From JBJFGR01 sp051892875 (GTDB lineage: Bacteria; Pseudomonadota; Gammaproteobacteria; Enterobacterales; Succinivibrionaceae), in contig JBJFGR010000075.1 of assembly GCA_051892875.1 (NCBI GenBank), positions 1 to 12,280 on the forward strand: DNA of 12,280 bases, in the 5' to 3' direction. Below the pieces are notes generated by a model. That model searched no databases, had not been told where the DNA came from, and saw only the letters and a program-made list of their open reading frames with translations. Position 1 is the first letter of the stretch. Each line of letters starts with the position of its first letter. Below are positions 1 to 6,504 of this stretch, in pieces. The position numbers were made by a program, and so were the translations under genes.

Positions 1-111
1 TTCTTTTGAAATTTTGGAAAACCGACCTTCCTTTTGCTGCTCTTCTTATTTTTTAAAAAGTTGAGTATCTGTTATTCTTTTAAGTTTGTTTAATGAAAGA
101 CTAACCTTAAA
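1..111 (-). pseudogene. TnpB-like (IS200/IS605 type) fragment, frameshifted, runs off left edge
   Basis: Read on the minus strand, codons 71 down to 3 give a Lys-rich segment ending KVGFPKFQK. This resembles the N-terminal part of TnpB/OrfB proteins, where an AYKNFF-type segment is followed by KVGFPRF or GFPKFK. Here the preceding residues are NFLKNKKSSKR. A stop (TAA, 72-74) closes that frame upstream, and the preceding stretch in another frame (about 111 to 47) reads SLNKLKRITDTQLFKK, which could be the residues just before it in TnpB. I infer a decayed, frameshifted remnant whose remainder lies outside the window. No start codon or ribosome binding site is visible. The match is short and lysine-rich, so chance resemblance in AT-rich DNA is possible. 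Confidence 0.4.
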
Positions 112-134
112 TCAGAATTAGTAATCATAAAAAA

Positions 135-174
135 TAAACCAAAATTTAAACCAAGAAATAAAAAATTAAACCAA
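135..174. repeat. Three copies of TAAACCAA
   Basis: The octamer TAAACCAA occurs at 135-142, 147-154 and 167-174 with unequal spacing (12 and 20 bases). It lies between the tRNA-Leu 3' end and the TnpB-like remnant. No function is evident. It could be a protein-binding cluster, leftover transposon-end sequence, or chance in A-rich DNA. Confidence 0.3.
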
Positions 175-180
175 GGAAAC

Positions 181-229
181 ACTTATAATATTTTATACTA
201 AGTATTATTAAATAAGATACTATATAAGT
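181..229 (-). terminator. AT-rich imperfect hairpin downstream of tRNA-Leu
   Basis: ACTTATA (181-187) pairs with TATAAGT (223-229), and AGTAT (201-205) with ATACT (217-221), giving an imperfect all-AT-rich fold that begins four bases past the tRNA 3' end. There is no GC-rich stem and no clean U run, so it is at best a weak terminator or processing structure for the tRNA transcript. Confidence 0.22.
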
Positions 230-232
230 ATG

Positions 233-319
233 TGGTACCAGAAGAGGGACTTGAACCCTCACAGTATCGCTACCGGCGGATTTTGAATCCGCTGCGTCTA
301 CCAATTCCGCCATTCTGGC
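233..319 (-). tRNA. tRNA-Leu, anticodon CAA, CCA encoded
   Basis: The reverse complement folds as an 87-nt class II tRNA. The acceptor stem GCCAGAA pairs with TTCTGGT (a G1-U72 wobble) and is followed by A73 and an encoded CCA. The anticodon stem GCGGA/TCCGC encloses the loop TTCAAAA, giving anticodon CAA, which reads UUG. A long variable arm precedes a T-loop containing GGTTCAAGTCC. These are typical bacterial tRNA-Leu features. The gene lies 54 bases past the lptG stop on the same strand, with a promoter of its own in that gap. In E. coli the CAA leucine tRNA (leuX) lies several genes from pepA-lptF-lptG and is a known island integration site. Confidence 0.97.
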
Positions 320-336
320 TCTCAAAAACTGATGTT

Positions 337-364
337 ATTGTACACTAAAAATTATTTTTAGCAA
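337..364 (-). promoter_or_regulatory. Sigma-70-type promoter for tRNA-Leu
   Basis: On the minus strand TTGCTA (359-364) is separated by 16 bases from TACAAT (337-342). Transcription would start about 10 bases before the mature tRNA 5' end at 319. The elements fill the gap between the lptG stop and the tRNA, so the tRNA need not depend on read-through from lptFG. Confidence 0.6.
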
Positions 365-373
365 GTGTTTTTA

Positions 374-1462
374 TTAATTTCTTTTTCTTATCATTTTTAA
401 TGCAATAATAAATGCTATTATTGTTGGAAGAGTCGCACCAATAATAGGATGAAATCCCCAATTTATTGTAAAAGGTGCAACAATTTGATTAGTAGCATAA
501 AAAATAAAACCAATTATAATACCAGTAACAACTCTAGCACCTGTAGTTGCAGTTCTAAGTGGTCCAAAAATTGTACCTGCAGCTAATAACAATATTACAA
601 ATATTGTGAAAGGAGTAACTATCTTACTATATAGTTGCAATCTAAAATTAGATGAATTCTGACCATTCATTTCAATATAATCAATATATTCAATAAGCCC
701 CAAAACAGATAACTCTTGAGGTTTAACTCCTAAAACACCAAGCTTTTCTGGCGATAATATTAATTTCCACTCATCTGATGATCTAAAAGTCACTCTAATA
801 AGTTCATCTGTAAAAATCTTTTCTTGTATATTTTGCATCTTCCAGGATTTTAAATTAGGATCCCATTCACCATAACTTGCTAACTCATATTTTATAAGTT
901 TATTTAAATTAGTTTTAGGATCTCTTGAAAAAGTATACCTTTTTACATCCACTAATTTACCAGTTGTAGTAACAACATTTATGTTTATAAAACTTGAGTT
1001 TTCTTTAAACCAAACACCTCTTGACGTAACAGCTAACTTTCCAGATGATTTTGCTTCAGACACTATGTCTTCTGCTATTTTTGATGCTCTAGGATTTACA
1101 TATTCACCAATAAATGTTACAAAAATTATAAATGGTAATATTGCTATAAACGTACTTAATACAATATTAAATTTAGATCTACCTAACGCTTGCATTACTA
1201 TCAATTCTGATGATGATGCTAGGTTACCTAACGCTAATACTGTTCCTAATAACACACCCAAGGGAAAAAATAAAATTATTTCACCAGGCAATGAATAACC
1301 TATATATAAAAATATTTCCTTAAAACCATAAGTACCTACGCCTATATTTCGTAATTGATCCACAAATTTTATTAAGCAACTAAGAAGTATAAGACCTACA
1401 GTTGAAAATATAACCATAACTATTACATTTTTTGCTATATAACGATCAACTATCTTAAACAT
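374..1462 (-). CDS. lptG: LptG, lipopolysaccharide export permease subunit
   Basis: LptG pairs with LptF in the inner membrane and, with the LptB2 ATPase, extracts lipopolysaccharide from the inner membrane and pushes it onto the LptC-LptA-LptD bridge. The protein is 362 residues (E. coli LptG has 360). Three N-terminal membrane helices lie at about 12-33, 58-81 and 98-120, a periplasmic jellyroll-type region at about 121-275, and three C-terminal helices at about 280-300, 308-330 and 338-356. Family motifs are visible: IKFVDQL (31-37, whose lysine corresponds to the lipopolysaccharide-contacting TM1 lysine of the E. coli protein), SELIVMQA (85-92), SPEKLGV and IFGPLR (298-303). The ATG overlaps the end of lptF by eight bases, so the pair is co-transcribed and probably translationally coupled. 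The N-terminus aligns with E. coli, which supports the start. Confidence 0.95.
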   Translation of the reverse strand: MFKIVDRYIAKNVIVMVIFSTVGLILLSCLIKFVDQLRNIGVGTYGFKEIFLYIGYSLPGEIILFFPLGVLLGTVLALGNLASSSELIVMQALGRSKFNIVLSTFIAILPFIIFVTFIGEYVNPRASKIAEDIVSEAKSSGKLAVTSRGVWFKENSSFININVVTTTGKLVDVKRYTFSRDPKTNLNKLIKYELASYGEWDPNLKSWKMQNIQEKIFTDELIRVTFRSSDEWKLILSPEKLGVLGVKPQELSVLGLIEYIDYIEMNGQNSSNFRLQLYSKIVTPFTIFVILLLAAGTIFGPLRTATTGARVVTGIIIGFIFYATNQIVAPFTINWGFHPIIGATLPTIIAFIIALKMIRKRN

Positions 1463-2561
1463 TCTTAATTCTCTTTGCCTTATAATTTGCTCTTAACTTG
1501 TTATACCACTCAGTTTCTTTTAAGTTAAATGGTATAGTAAATATAATAAAATACAGTACTAATACTATATAAATTCCAGGGTATTCAGGTATTGTTTCTT
1601 TTGATATTCCAGAACGTGCTGAAAAACATAACAAATAATATGAAAGGTATAAACATATTGCTGGTAAAAATTTAGCAAAACGCCCTTGTCTCGGATTTAC
1701 CATGGATAATGGCACAATCATTAAACATAAAACTATAATACTTAACGGTTGAACGATACGCCATTGTAATTCAGCTTTATGAACAGGTTTCCCTCCACTT
1801 ATTAGTTCATTTGTATACATGGTATTAACTTTATCTCTAACATAATCATTTGTTGAATCATGTTCAACAGTTAATAAAGTTAGTCTTTCAAAATCAGAAA
1901 CTCTAAATTCACCATCTTTTGTAGGTCCACCATAAGATGTACCATCAACTAAATGAAGCCACATAAAATTATCTTTATCAAAAGTTACATATGCTTTTTT
2001 AGAAACTATTATGGTATTATCATTTTTTACCTTTGTTAAAATATATACATTTTGTAAATTATCTGTGTCATCAATATCTTCTACATAAATAACAGAATCC
2101 TGAATCTTCAAAAATCTTCCCTTATCAACGGAAAATTTTTTAGGATCTTTTCGAGCTCTATCAATTAATTCTACTTGTTTAGCCTCACAATATGGAGATA
2201 AATACAGTGAACAAAAACCACTTATACCAGCTGTAAATACTGAAATTATAAAAACAATAACTAAAAGTTTTTTTCTTGAAAAACCACAAGAATTAAAAAC
2301 AACCATTTCACTCTGTGAACACATGTTGCCAATAGAAAATAGTATTGCTAAAAACAAAGATAAAGGCAACATAAAGTTACTCATAGTTGGTATTGATAAA
2401 AGCAATAAATCTGATATTAAACTTGAGGGAATAGCCCCCTTAACAGAACTACTTATAAATTTTATAAAAGTCTGACACATAAAAACCGATATCAAAATAC
2501 AAAATATCGTAATCTGCGTCTTTACAAGATTTTTTATAATATACCTAGAAACAATATTCAC
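1455..2561 (-). CDS. lptF: LptF, lipopolysaccharide export permease subunit (GTG start)
   Basis: LptF is the partner of LptG in the LptB2FG lipopolysaccharide exporter. Numbered from the GTG at 2559-2561 the protein is 368 residues, close to the E. coli LptF length of 366, and begins MNIVSRYIIKN, which aligns with the E. coli N-terminus. An upstream in-frame GTG (2610-2612) would add 17 residues with no counterpart in the family. A TATAAT at 2580-2585 lies inside that extension and would serve as the promoter for the shorter form. Three membrane helices lie at about 15-36, 53-80 and 98-121, the periplasmic domain at about 122-265, and three more helices at about 270-288, 298-315 and 327-346. 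The family motif VNPRQGR is at 288-294. The last bases overlap lptG. The ribosome binding site is weak. Confidence 0.93.
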   Translation of the reverse strand: MNIVSRYIIKNLVKTQITIFCILISVFMCQTFIKFISSSVKGAIPSSLISDLLLLSIPTMSNFMLPLSLFLAILFSIGNMCSQSEMVVFNSCGFSRKKLLVIVFIISVFTAGISGFCSLYLSPYCEAKQVELIDRARKDPKKFSVDKGRFLKIQDSVIYVEDIDDTDNLQNVYILTKVKNDNTIIVSKKAYVTFDKDNFMWLHLVDGTSYGGPTKDGEFRVSDFERLTLLTVEHDSTNDYVRDKVNTMYTNELISGGKPVHKAELQWRIVQPLSIIVLCLMIVPLSMVNPRQGRFAKFLPAICLYLSYYLLCFSARSGISKETIPEYPGIYIVLVLYFIIFTIPFNLKETEWYNKLRANYKAKRIKNV

Positions 2562-2579
2562 AACAAAAATCCACAATTC

Positions 2580-2585
2580 ATTATA
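2580..2585 (-). promoter_or_regulatory. Possible -10 element for lptFG
   Basis: A perfect TATAAT on the minus strand lies 18 bases before the preferred lptF GTG start, implying a leader of roughly 10 bases. No good -35 hexamer is present at 16-18 bases. The assignment therefore rests on the -10 element and its position only, in DNA where such hexamers arise often by chance. Confidence 0.3.
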
Positions 2586-2966
2586 ATATGTAAAACAAGA
2601 ATATTGTATCACGTTTTATAAAAATCAACATACGAGAAAAACATATCTTTTAAATTTTACAGATCTTCCCCCATAGTTGTGGGTAAAAATAGAGAGTATA
2701 AAGTTATACTTGTTTATGTACAAAAAATATTAAATAAATATATACACTTGTTATCTTATATGCATAGTATAAAAAGAACTCATTTTATGAAAAGTAACAT
2801 ATTTATTCATAAATTAATATAGAGTTTTGTCACAAAATTTAAAAAATTTTATTCTAGTTTTTATTATTGTGAAACAATGATCACTTTCTTTTATTTATTG
2901 ATGTACTACCCATTTATTTATTCTAAAATACTATCAAATTTTAGTGAGAATAGCTTTTGGTTACTG

Positions 2967-3111
2967 ATGTTTATGTTGATGGTAGAAACACAATATAATA
3001 ACTGTTGATCACTTAGGTTTAGTTGGTGCTTTTATCAAAGAATCTAGGATTATTGAAATAAGTGAGGATTTAATACCTAAAACTAGTAACCATACATTCC
3101 ACTTTGCATGA
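2967..3111 (+). pseudogene. Remnant of a DUF4277/IS1634-type transposase N-terminus
   Basis: From 3001 the plus strand reads TVDHLGLVGAFIKE, then SRIIEISEDLIPKTSNH, then a stop at 3109-3111. This matches the usual opening of DUF4277-containing transposases of the IS1634 group, where LDHLGIVAGIIDE is followed by GIVEIIDE and a LPK..NHKVSHGQ-like segment. A plausible start, ATG at 2967, lies in a different frame (MFMLMVETQYNN) and would need a one-base shift near 3000 to join it. The conserved GQAVKAMILNGLGF-type continuation is absent, and the following bases read a different frame without recognisable similarity. I infer a 5' fragment of a degraded insertion element. Terminal inverted repeats were not identified. 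Confidence 0.45.
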
Positions 3112-3153
3112 TAATGTCAACATAAAAAATGTCGAAAAAGGGTCATTTCAAAA

Positions 3154-3192
3154 AGTGTTAAATTTTCTCCCCATCAAATATGATTTAACACT
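3154..3192. repeat. 10-bp perfect inverted repeat upstream of pepA
   Basis: AGTGTTAAAT (3154-3163) and ATTTAACACT (3183-3192) are perfect inverted copies separated by 19 bases, with a further possible G-T pair inside. The right arm ends 45 bases before the pepA start codon and overlaps a possible -35 hexamer, TTAACA (3185-3190). It may be an operator for a dimeric regulator, a hairpin in the pepA leader, or a transposon end left with the remnant next to it. A terminator is unlikely since the stem is AT-rich and no U run follows. Confidence 0.4.
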
Positions 3193-3237
3193 AAATGTAA
3201 TATAAATCTATCTTTAATAATATAAGGACAAAATTAT

Positions 3238-4821
3238 ATGGATATAAATCATTTTTCAGAACATAAAACTTTACAAAATTTAAGTACTAGCTACCCTAAA
3301 TGTATCTATGTAAATACTTTTGATAATACAACTTCTAATTCAAATAAATATTTACCAGAAACTCTAGTTGTTATCTCTAATAAAGATAATATCTTATCAA
3401 ATCAAGTAGAATTAGAAGAAAATTTTAATTTTATAATGTTTAATAAATTTAAAAAAGAAATTTCTGAAAATCAAAATACATTTATCTTTTTTAAAAATTA
3501 TGACGCAGAAGATCTAAAATTAAAAACACCGCCTTTTTTTAAAAATATCAAAAATATAGTTTTAATAGCTATAAATAATCCTTTATATGTTTCTTATGTT
3601 GAACAAGAAGTAAATAAATTAGCAGAAACCATAAATAAGTCTGTTGAAAAATTTTTTGATGTAAAAAATGTAGTCATACTATTTGATAAAGTAGTAAAAA
3701 ACGCTCTTCCTGATTTGGTAGGTCTTAATATAGCTCTATTTAATAACCTTTCTTTTAATGATAACAGATTCAAACAAAACAATACTCCTATAAGTTATGT
3801 TTATGAATCTATTACTATGAGTACACCAAATTGTGATGCAGAAAATATTTCAAAAACTGCTAATTTATATATAGAAGGTATATTATACTCTCGCTTATTA
3901 GCAAACTTACCTGCAAACATTTGTACTCCATCTTATGTTGCCGACGAAGCTTTGGCTATTGCTTCTGAAAACCCCAAAATCACTGCAAAGATTTTAAAAA
4001 AACAAGATCTCCAAAAACTAAATATGAATGCATTTTTAGCTGTATCTCAAGGATCTGCTCAAGAACCAACAATGAGTGTGCTTACTTATAATGGCAACAC
4101 AGATTCCCAGGAACCTCCTATAGTATTAATTGGTAAAGGGTTAACTTTTGATTCTGGTGGAATATCTTTAAAACCTAGTGCCCTAATGGATGAAATGATG
4201 TTTGATAAATGTGGAGCTATGAGTGTGCTAGCTACAATTAGAACAGCTGCTAAATTATCATTACCAGTAAATCTTATTGCCATAGCTTCTTGTTCTGAAA
4301 ATCTTCCTAATGGAAATTCATATAAACCAGGAGATATTATCTATACTCGTAGTGGTCAAACAATTGAAGTATTAAATACTGATGCTGAAGGTAGACTTGT
4401 CCTTTGTGATACTATTGATTATGCAGATACATTCAAACCAAAAGCAATTATCGACGTAGCAACATTAACAGGTGCGTGCTTAATTTCTTTAGGTCATCAA
4501 ACAACAGGACTATTCTCAAACAATAAAAATCTTTCTGAAAAATTTAAAAATGCCTCTTTAAAATCTTCAGATGCCGTTTGGGAACTTCCTTTAGGTATTC
4601 TTTATGATGAAATGATCAATGCTAGATTTGGAGATATTGCAAATACTGGTGGACGACTTGCAGGTTCTATTACCGCTGCTCAATTCTTAAAAAGATTTGT
4701 AAAAAATAATACACCTTGGGTTCATCTTGACATTGCAGGTTCTGCTTGGATTAGTGGTAACAAAAAAACAGCAACTGGTAGACCTGTTGCCTTATTACTA
4801 AAATATTTAGAAAATATCTAA
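3238..4821 (+). CDS. pepA: PepA, leucyl (M17) aminopeptidase
   Basis: A cytosolic two-metal aminopeptidase that removes N-terminal residues from peptides; the E. coli homologue also binds DNA in Xer recombination and carAB control. The protein is 527 residues against 503 in E. coli, with a divergent Asn/Lys-rich N-terminal domain (about 1-190) and a well-conserved catalytic domain (about 200-527). All expected metal ligands are present with a constant offset of +30 from E. coli: K300, D305, D323, D382 and E384. The catalytic K312 and R386 are also present. The motif NTDAEGRL is at 380-387. An AAGGA ribosome binding site (3224-3228) lies nine bases before the ATG. pepA diverges from lptFG as in E. 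coli, but holC and valS do not follow. Instead it ends at a hairpin shared with holB. Whether the DNA-binding role is kept cannot be judged. Confidence 0.96.
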   Translation: MDINHFSEHKTLQNLSTSYPKCIYVNTFDNTTSNSNKYLPETLVVISNKDNILSNQVELEENFNFIMFNKFKKEISENQNTFIFFKNYDAEDLKLKTPPFFKNIKNIVLIAINNPLYVSYVEQEVNKLAETINKSVEKFFDVKNVVILFDKVVKNALPDLVGLNIALFNNLSFNDNRFKQNNTPISYVYESITMSTPNCDAENISKTANLYIEGILYSRLLANLPANICTPSYVADEALAIASENPKITAKILKKQDLQKLNMNAFLAVSQGSAQEPTMSVLTYNGNTDSQEPPIVLIGKGLTFDSGGISLKPSALMDEMMFDKCGAMSVLATIRTAAKLSLPVNLIAIASCSENLPNGNSYKPGDIIYTRSGQTIEVLNTDAEGRLVLCDTIDYADTFKPKAIIDVATLTGACLISLGHQTTGLFSNNKNLSEKFKNASLKSSDAVWELPLGILYDEMINARFGDIANTGGRLAGSITAAQFLKRFVKNNTPWVHLDIAGSAWISGNKKTATGRPVALLLKYLENI

Positions 4822-4862
4822 ATATCATATTCTAAATGTCATACAATATTATAATTTAATAA

Positions 4863-4896
4863 ATATATAAAAACTGGTTCTCCAGTTTTTATATAT
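4863..4896. terminator. Bidirectional terminator between pepA and holB
   Basis: A 15-bp perfect stem (4863-4877 with 4882-4896) closes a TTCT loop. The core is AAAAACTGG/CCAGTTTTT with AT flanks, so a U-rich tract follows the GC part on either strand. It ends pepA (stop at 4819-4821) on the plus strand and the mltG-tmk-holB operon on the minus strand. The holB stop codon (4889-4891) lies inside the right arm. Confidence 0.85.
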
Positions 4897-5878
4897 TAAC
4901 CACTAATAAATCCAACCAAACTCTTAACTGAATAGCACTTATAGGTGTAATCTTTATGCCAAAACTTTCTATTTTTTTTAAAGTCATTAATTTGGATAAT
5001 GCTGTAGATAAGGAGTTAGGGTGAATTATTTTTAATTTTTCAACAGCAGATTCATAATTATAAAGAATGTTTAAATTCTCTAACGAAGTTCCACATTGAT
5101 AAAGCATAATATCTTTAATTATATGAAATAATAATGAAAATCTTACAGGCCCGTTGGGAATATTTTTTTCTAGATAATTTACAAAAGAATTTGGTGTTTC
5201 TTCTTTTAAAATGACTCTTGAAAATATGCTTAAAGATTCTTTTATTTTATTCCCCATATCTGTTTTTACTAGTTCAACAGTTTTTAGTGGAGACATTCCT
5301 GTTATAGCTAATTCTAAACGATAATCATCTACCTTATTTAATTCATTACAAACAAATTTATTTAAAACATCATATGAAGGTAAGTTTATTTGCATTCTTA
5401 TCGTTCTACTAATAATAGTTGGTAATATTGATTGCATATTATTTGTTGTTAATATGATTAATATGCCCAAAGGTGGCTCTTCCAATGTTTTTAACAAAGC
5501 ATTAGACGCTGCAGTTGTCATTAAATGAGCATCTTCCAATAGTAAAACTTTTCCATGTCCATTAGTGGCCGTTTGTTCACAACTTGTGATTGCTTTTCTT
5601 AGTGAATCAATACCTATACTTAGGGAACTATTACCTTCTGATTCCCTATTTATTACACAAAAATCAGGGTGAGTGCTTGCATTAAACATTGTACAACTAT
5701 GACAATTGCAATCTGTATCATGACTTTCAGATGTACACAAAAAATCACGAGATATTGCCATTGCAAGATCATGAATTCCCATACCATCCTGAGCACAAAT
5801 TAAAATCCCCTGAGGCATTCTTCCTGAATTCTTCATATCTATATATGAATTGAATGATGGTTTTAACCATTGATACAT
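4889..5878 (-). CDS. holB: HolB, DNA polymerase III delta-prime subunit
   Basis: Delta-prime is the non-ATPase stator of the clamp loader that places the beta clamp on primed DNA. The protein is 329 residues (E. coli 334). The N-terminal AAA+-like domain has a degenerate P-loop (AQDGMGIHD, 29-37), as expected for this subunit. A zinc-binding cluster comprises C48, C57, C59 and C62, followed by THPDF. The LLKTLEEPP segment (128-136) is nearly diagnostic of delta-prime and gamma/tau. The SRC-motif region reads SRT (157-159), keeping the arginine that acts on a neighbouring ATP site. The N-terminus MYQWLKPSF aligns with the E. coli start. The gene is last in mltG-tmk-holB, overlaps tmk by 16 bases, and its stop lies in the terminator hairpin. 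Confidence 0.93.
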   Translation of the reverse strand: MYQWLKPSFNSYIDMKNSGRMPQGILICAQDGMGIHDLAMAISRDFLCTSESHDTDCNCHSCTMFNASTHPDFCVINRESEGNSSLSIGIDSLRKAITSCEQTATNGHGKVLLLEDAHLMTTAASNALLKTLEEPPLGILIILTTNNMQSILPTIISRTIRMQINLPSYDVLNKFVCNELNKVDDYRLELAITGMSPLKTVELVKTDMGNKIKESLSIFSRVILKEETPNSFVNYLEKNIPNGPVRFSLLFHIIKDIMLYQCGTSLENLNILYNYESAVEKLKIIHPNSLSTALSKLMTLKKIESFGIKITPISAIQLRVWLDLLVVNI

Positions 5879-6504
5879 AAATTATTCCTCAATATAGATA
5901 AAATATTATCAGTTACTGTTATAAGATCTAATGAAGCATCTACCACCTTTATATGTTCTTTATCTTTACTAGCTTCTTCTAAAAAACAATGTCTTATACG
6001 ATTAAAAAATTCGATATCTTCTAACTCAAACCTATCTAAGGCACCTCTATTTCTAGCTCTTGTAAGTCCGATTTCAGGAGGTAAATCCATAACAATAGTT
6101 AAATGTGGTTTAAAATCATTTAATACAACTTTTCTAATCCCATCAATAAAATCCCTACTTAACCCCCTTCCTGCTCCCTGATAAGCCACAGATGATAAAT
6201 CATGCCTATCACCTATAACATATTTACCACTTTCTAAAGCCGGAATTATTTTGGTTTTAACTAATTGAATTCGTGAAGCATACATTAACAGAGACTCAGC
6301 TTCTGAACATAAAGTATCTTCACTATTTACTTTTTTTAAAATATTTCTTATTTCTTCGGCTATAGGTGTACCACCTGGTTCTCTTGTACAAATTATATCT
6401 GTTTCATTTATTCCTTGAGATAACAAATATTTTTTTACAGTATTCACTGCTGTTGTTTTCCCTGCACCTTCGCATCCTTCAATTACTATAAACTTTCCTT
6501 TCAT
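5863..6504 (-). CDS. tmk: Tmk, thymidylate kinase
   Basis: Phosphorylates dTMP to dTDP with ATP, supplying dTTP for DNA synthesis. The protein is 213 residues, equal to E. coli Tmk. The Walker A loop GCEGAGKTT is at 10-18. The REPGGT motif (41-46) contacts the nucleotide. GDRHDLSSVAYQGAGRG (98-114) holds the conserved DR(H/Y) site and the substrate-binding Q. The lid region RARNRGALDRFE (149-160) is Arg-rich. The start codon overlaps the mltG stop by one base (TAATG) and the 3' end overlaps holB, so all three genes are likely coupled in translation. Confidence 0.96.
   Translation of the reverse strand: MKGKFIVIEGCEGAGKTTAVNTVKKYLLSQGINETDIICTREPGGTPIAEEIRNILKKVNSEDTLCSEAESLLMYASRIQLVKTKIIPALESGKYVIGDRHDLSSVAYQGAGRGLSRDFIDGIRKVVLNDFKPHLTIVMDLPPEIGLTRARNRGALDRFELEDIEFFNRIRHCFLEEASKDKEHIKVVDASLDLITVTDNILSILRNNLCING

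Larger units (their letters stand above)
2613..3237. other. Long divergent intergenic region, lptF to pepA
   Basis: No intact gene is seen here. The DNA is very AT-rich with many stops in all frames. It contains a probable transposase remnant (2967-3111) and an inverted repeat (3154-3192), both listed separately. A possible plus-strand promoter, TTGTCA (2827-2832) and TATTCT (2850-2855) with a 17-base spacer, lies about 390 bases ahead of pepA. A short hydrophobic frame at 2877-3008 lacks a convincing ribosome binding site and I do not call it a gene. Confidence 0.6.

Noticed and set aside
981..1298. Plus-strand frame of 105 codons
   Set aside because: It lies wholly antisense inside lptG, which has full family similarity.
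2661..2695. CCCA/TGGG mini-hairpin upstream of lptF as a terminator or riboswitch
   Set aside because: The stem is only four pairs with no U run and no recognisable riboswitch features.
2877..3008. A 43-codon hydrophobic plus-strand frame starting MITFFYLLMYYPF
   Set aside because: There is no convincing ribosome binding site, AT-rich DNA yields Phe/Leu/Tyr/Ile-rich frames by chance, and its 3' part overlaps the transposase-like remnant.
2878..3014. TGATCACTT occurring twice (2878-2886 and 3006-3014)
   Set aside because: Only nine bases, with no further similarity around either copy; likely chance.
2958..3092. TGGTTACT and AGTAACCA flanking the transposase-like piece as possible terminal inverted repeats
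   Set aside because: Eight-base inverted matches are expected by chance in a region this long and AT-rich; no target duplication is seen.
3594..4283. Two minus-strand frames within pepA
   Set aside because: They are antisense shadows of the pepA coding sequence with no recognisable similarity.
5870..6181. Plus-strand frame of 103 codons
   Set aside because: It is antisense to tmk, whose catalytic motifs are intact across the same bases.
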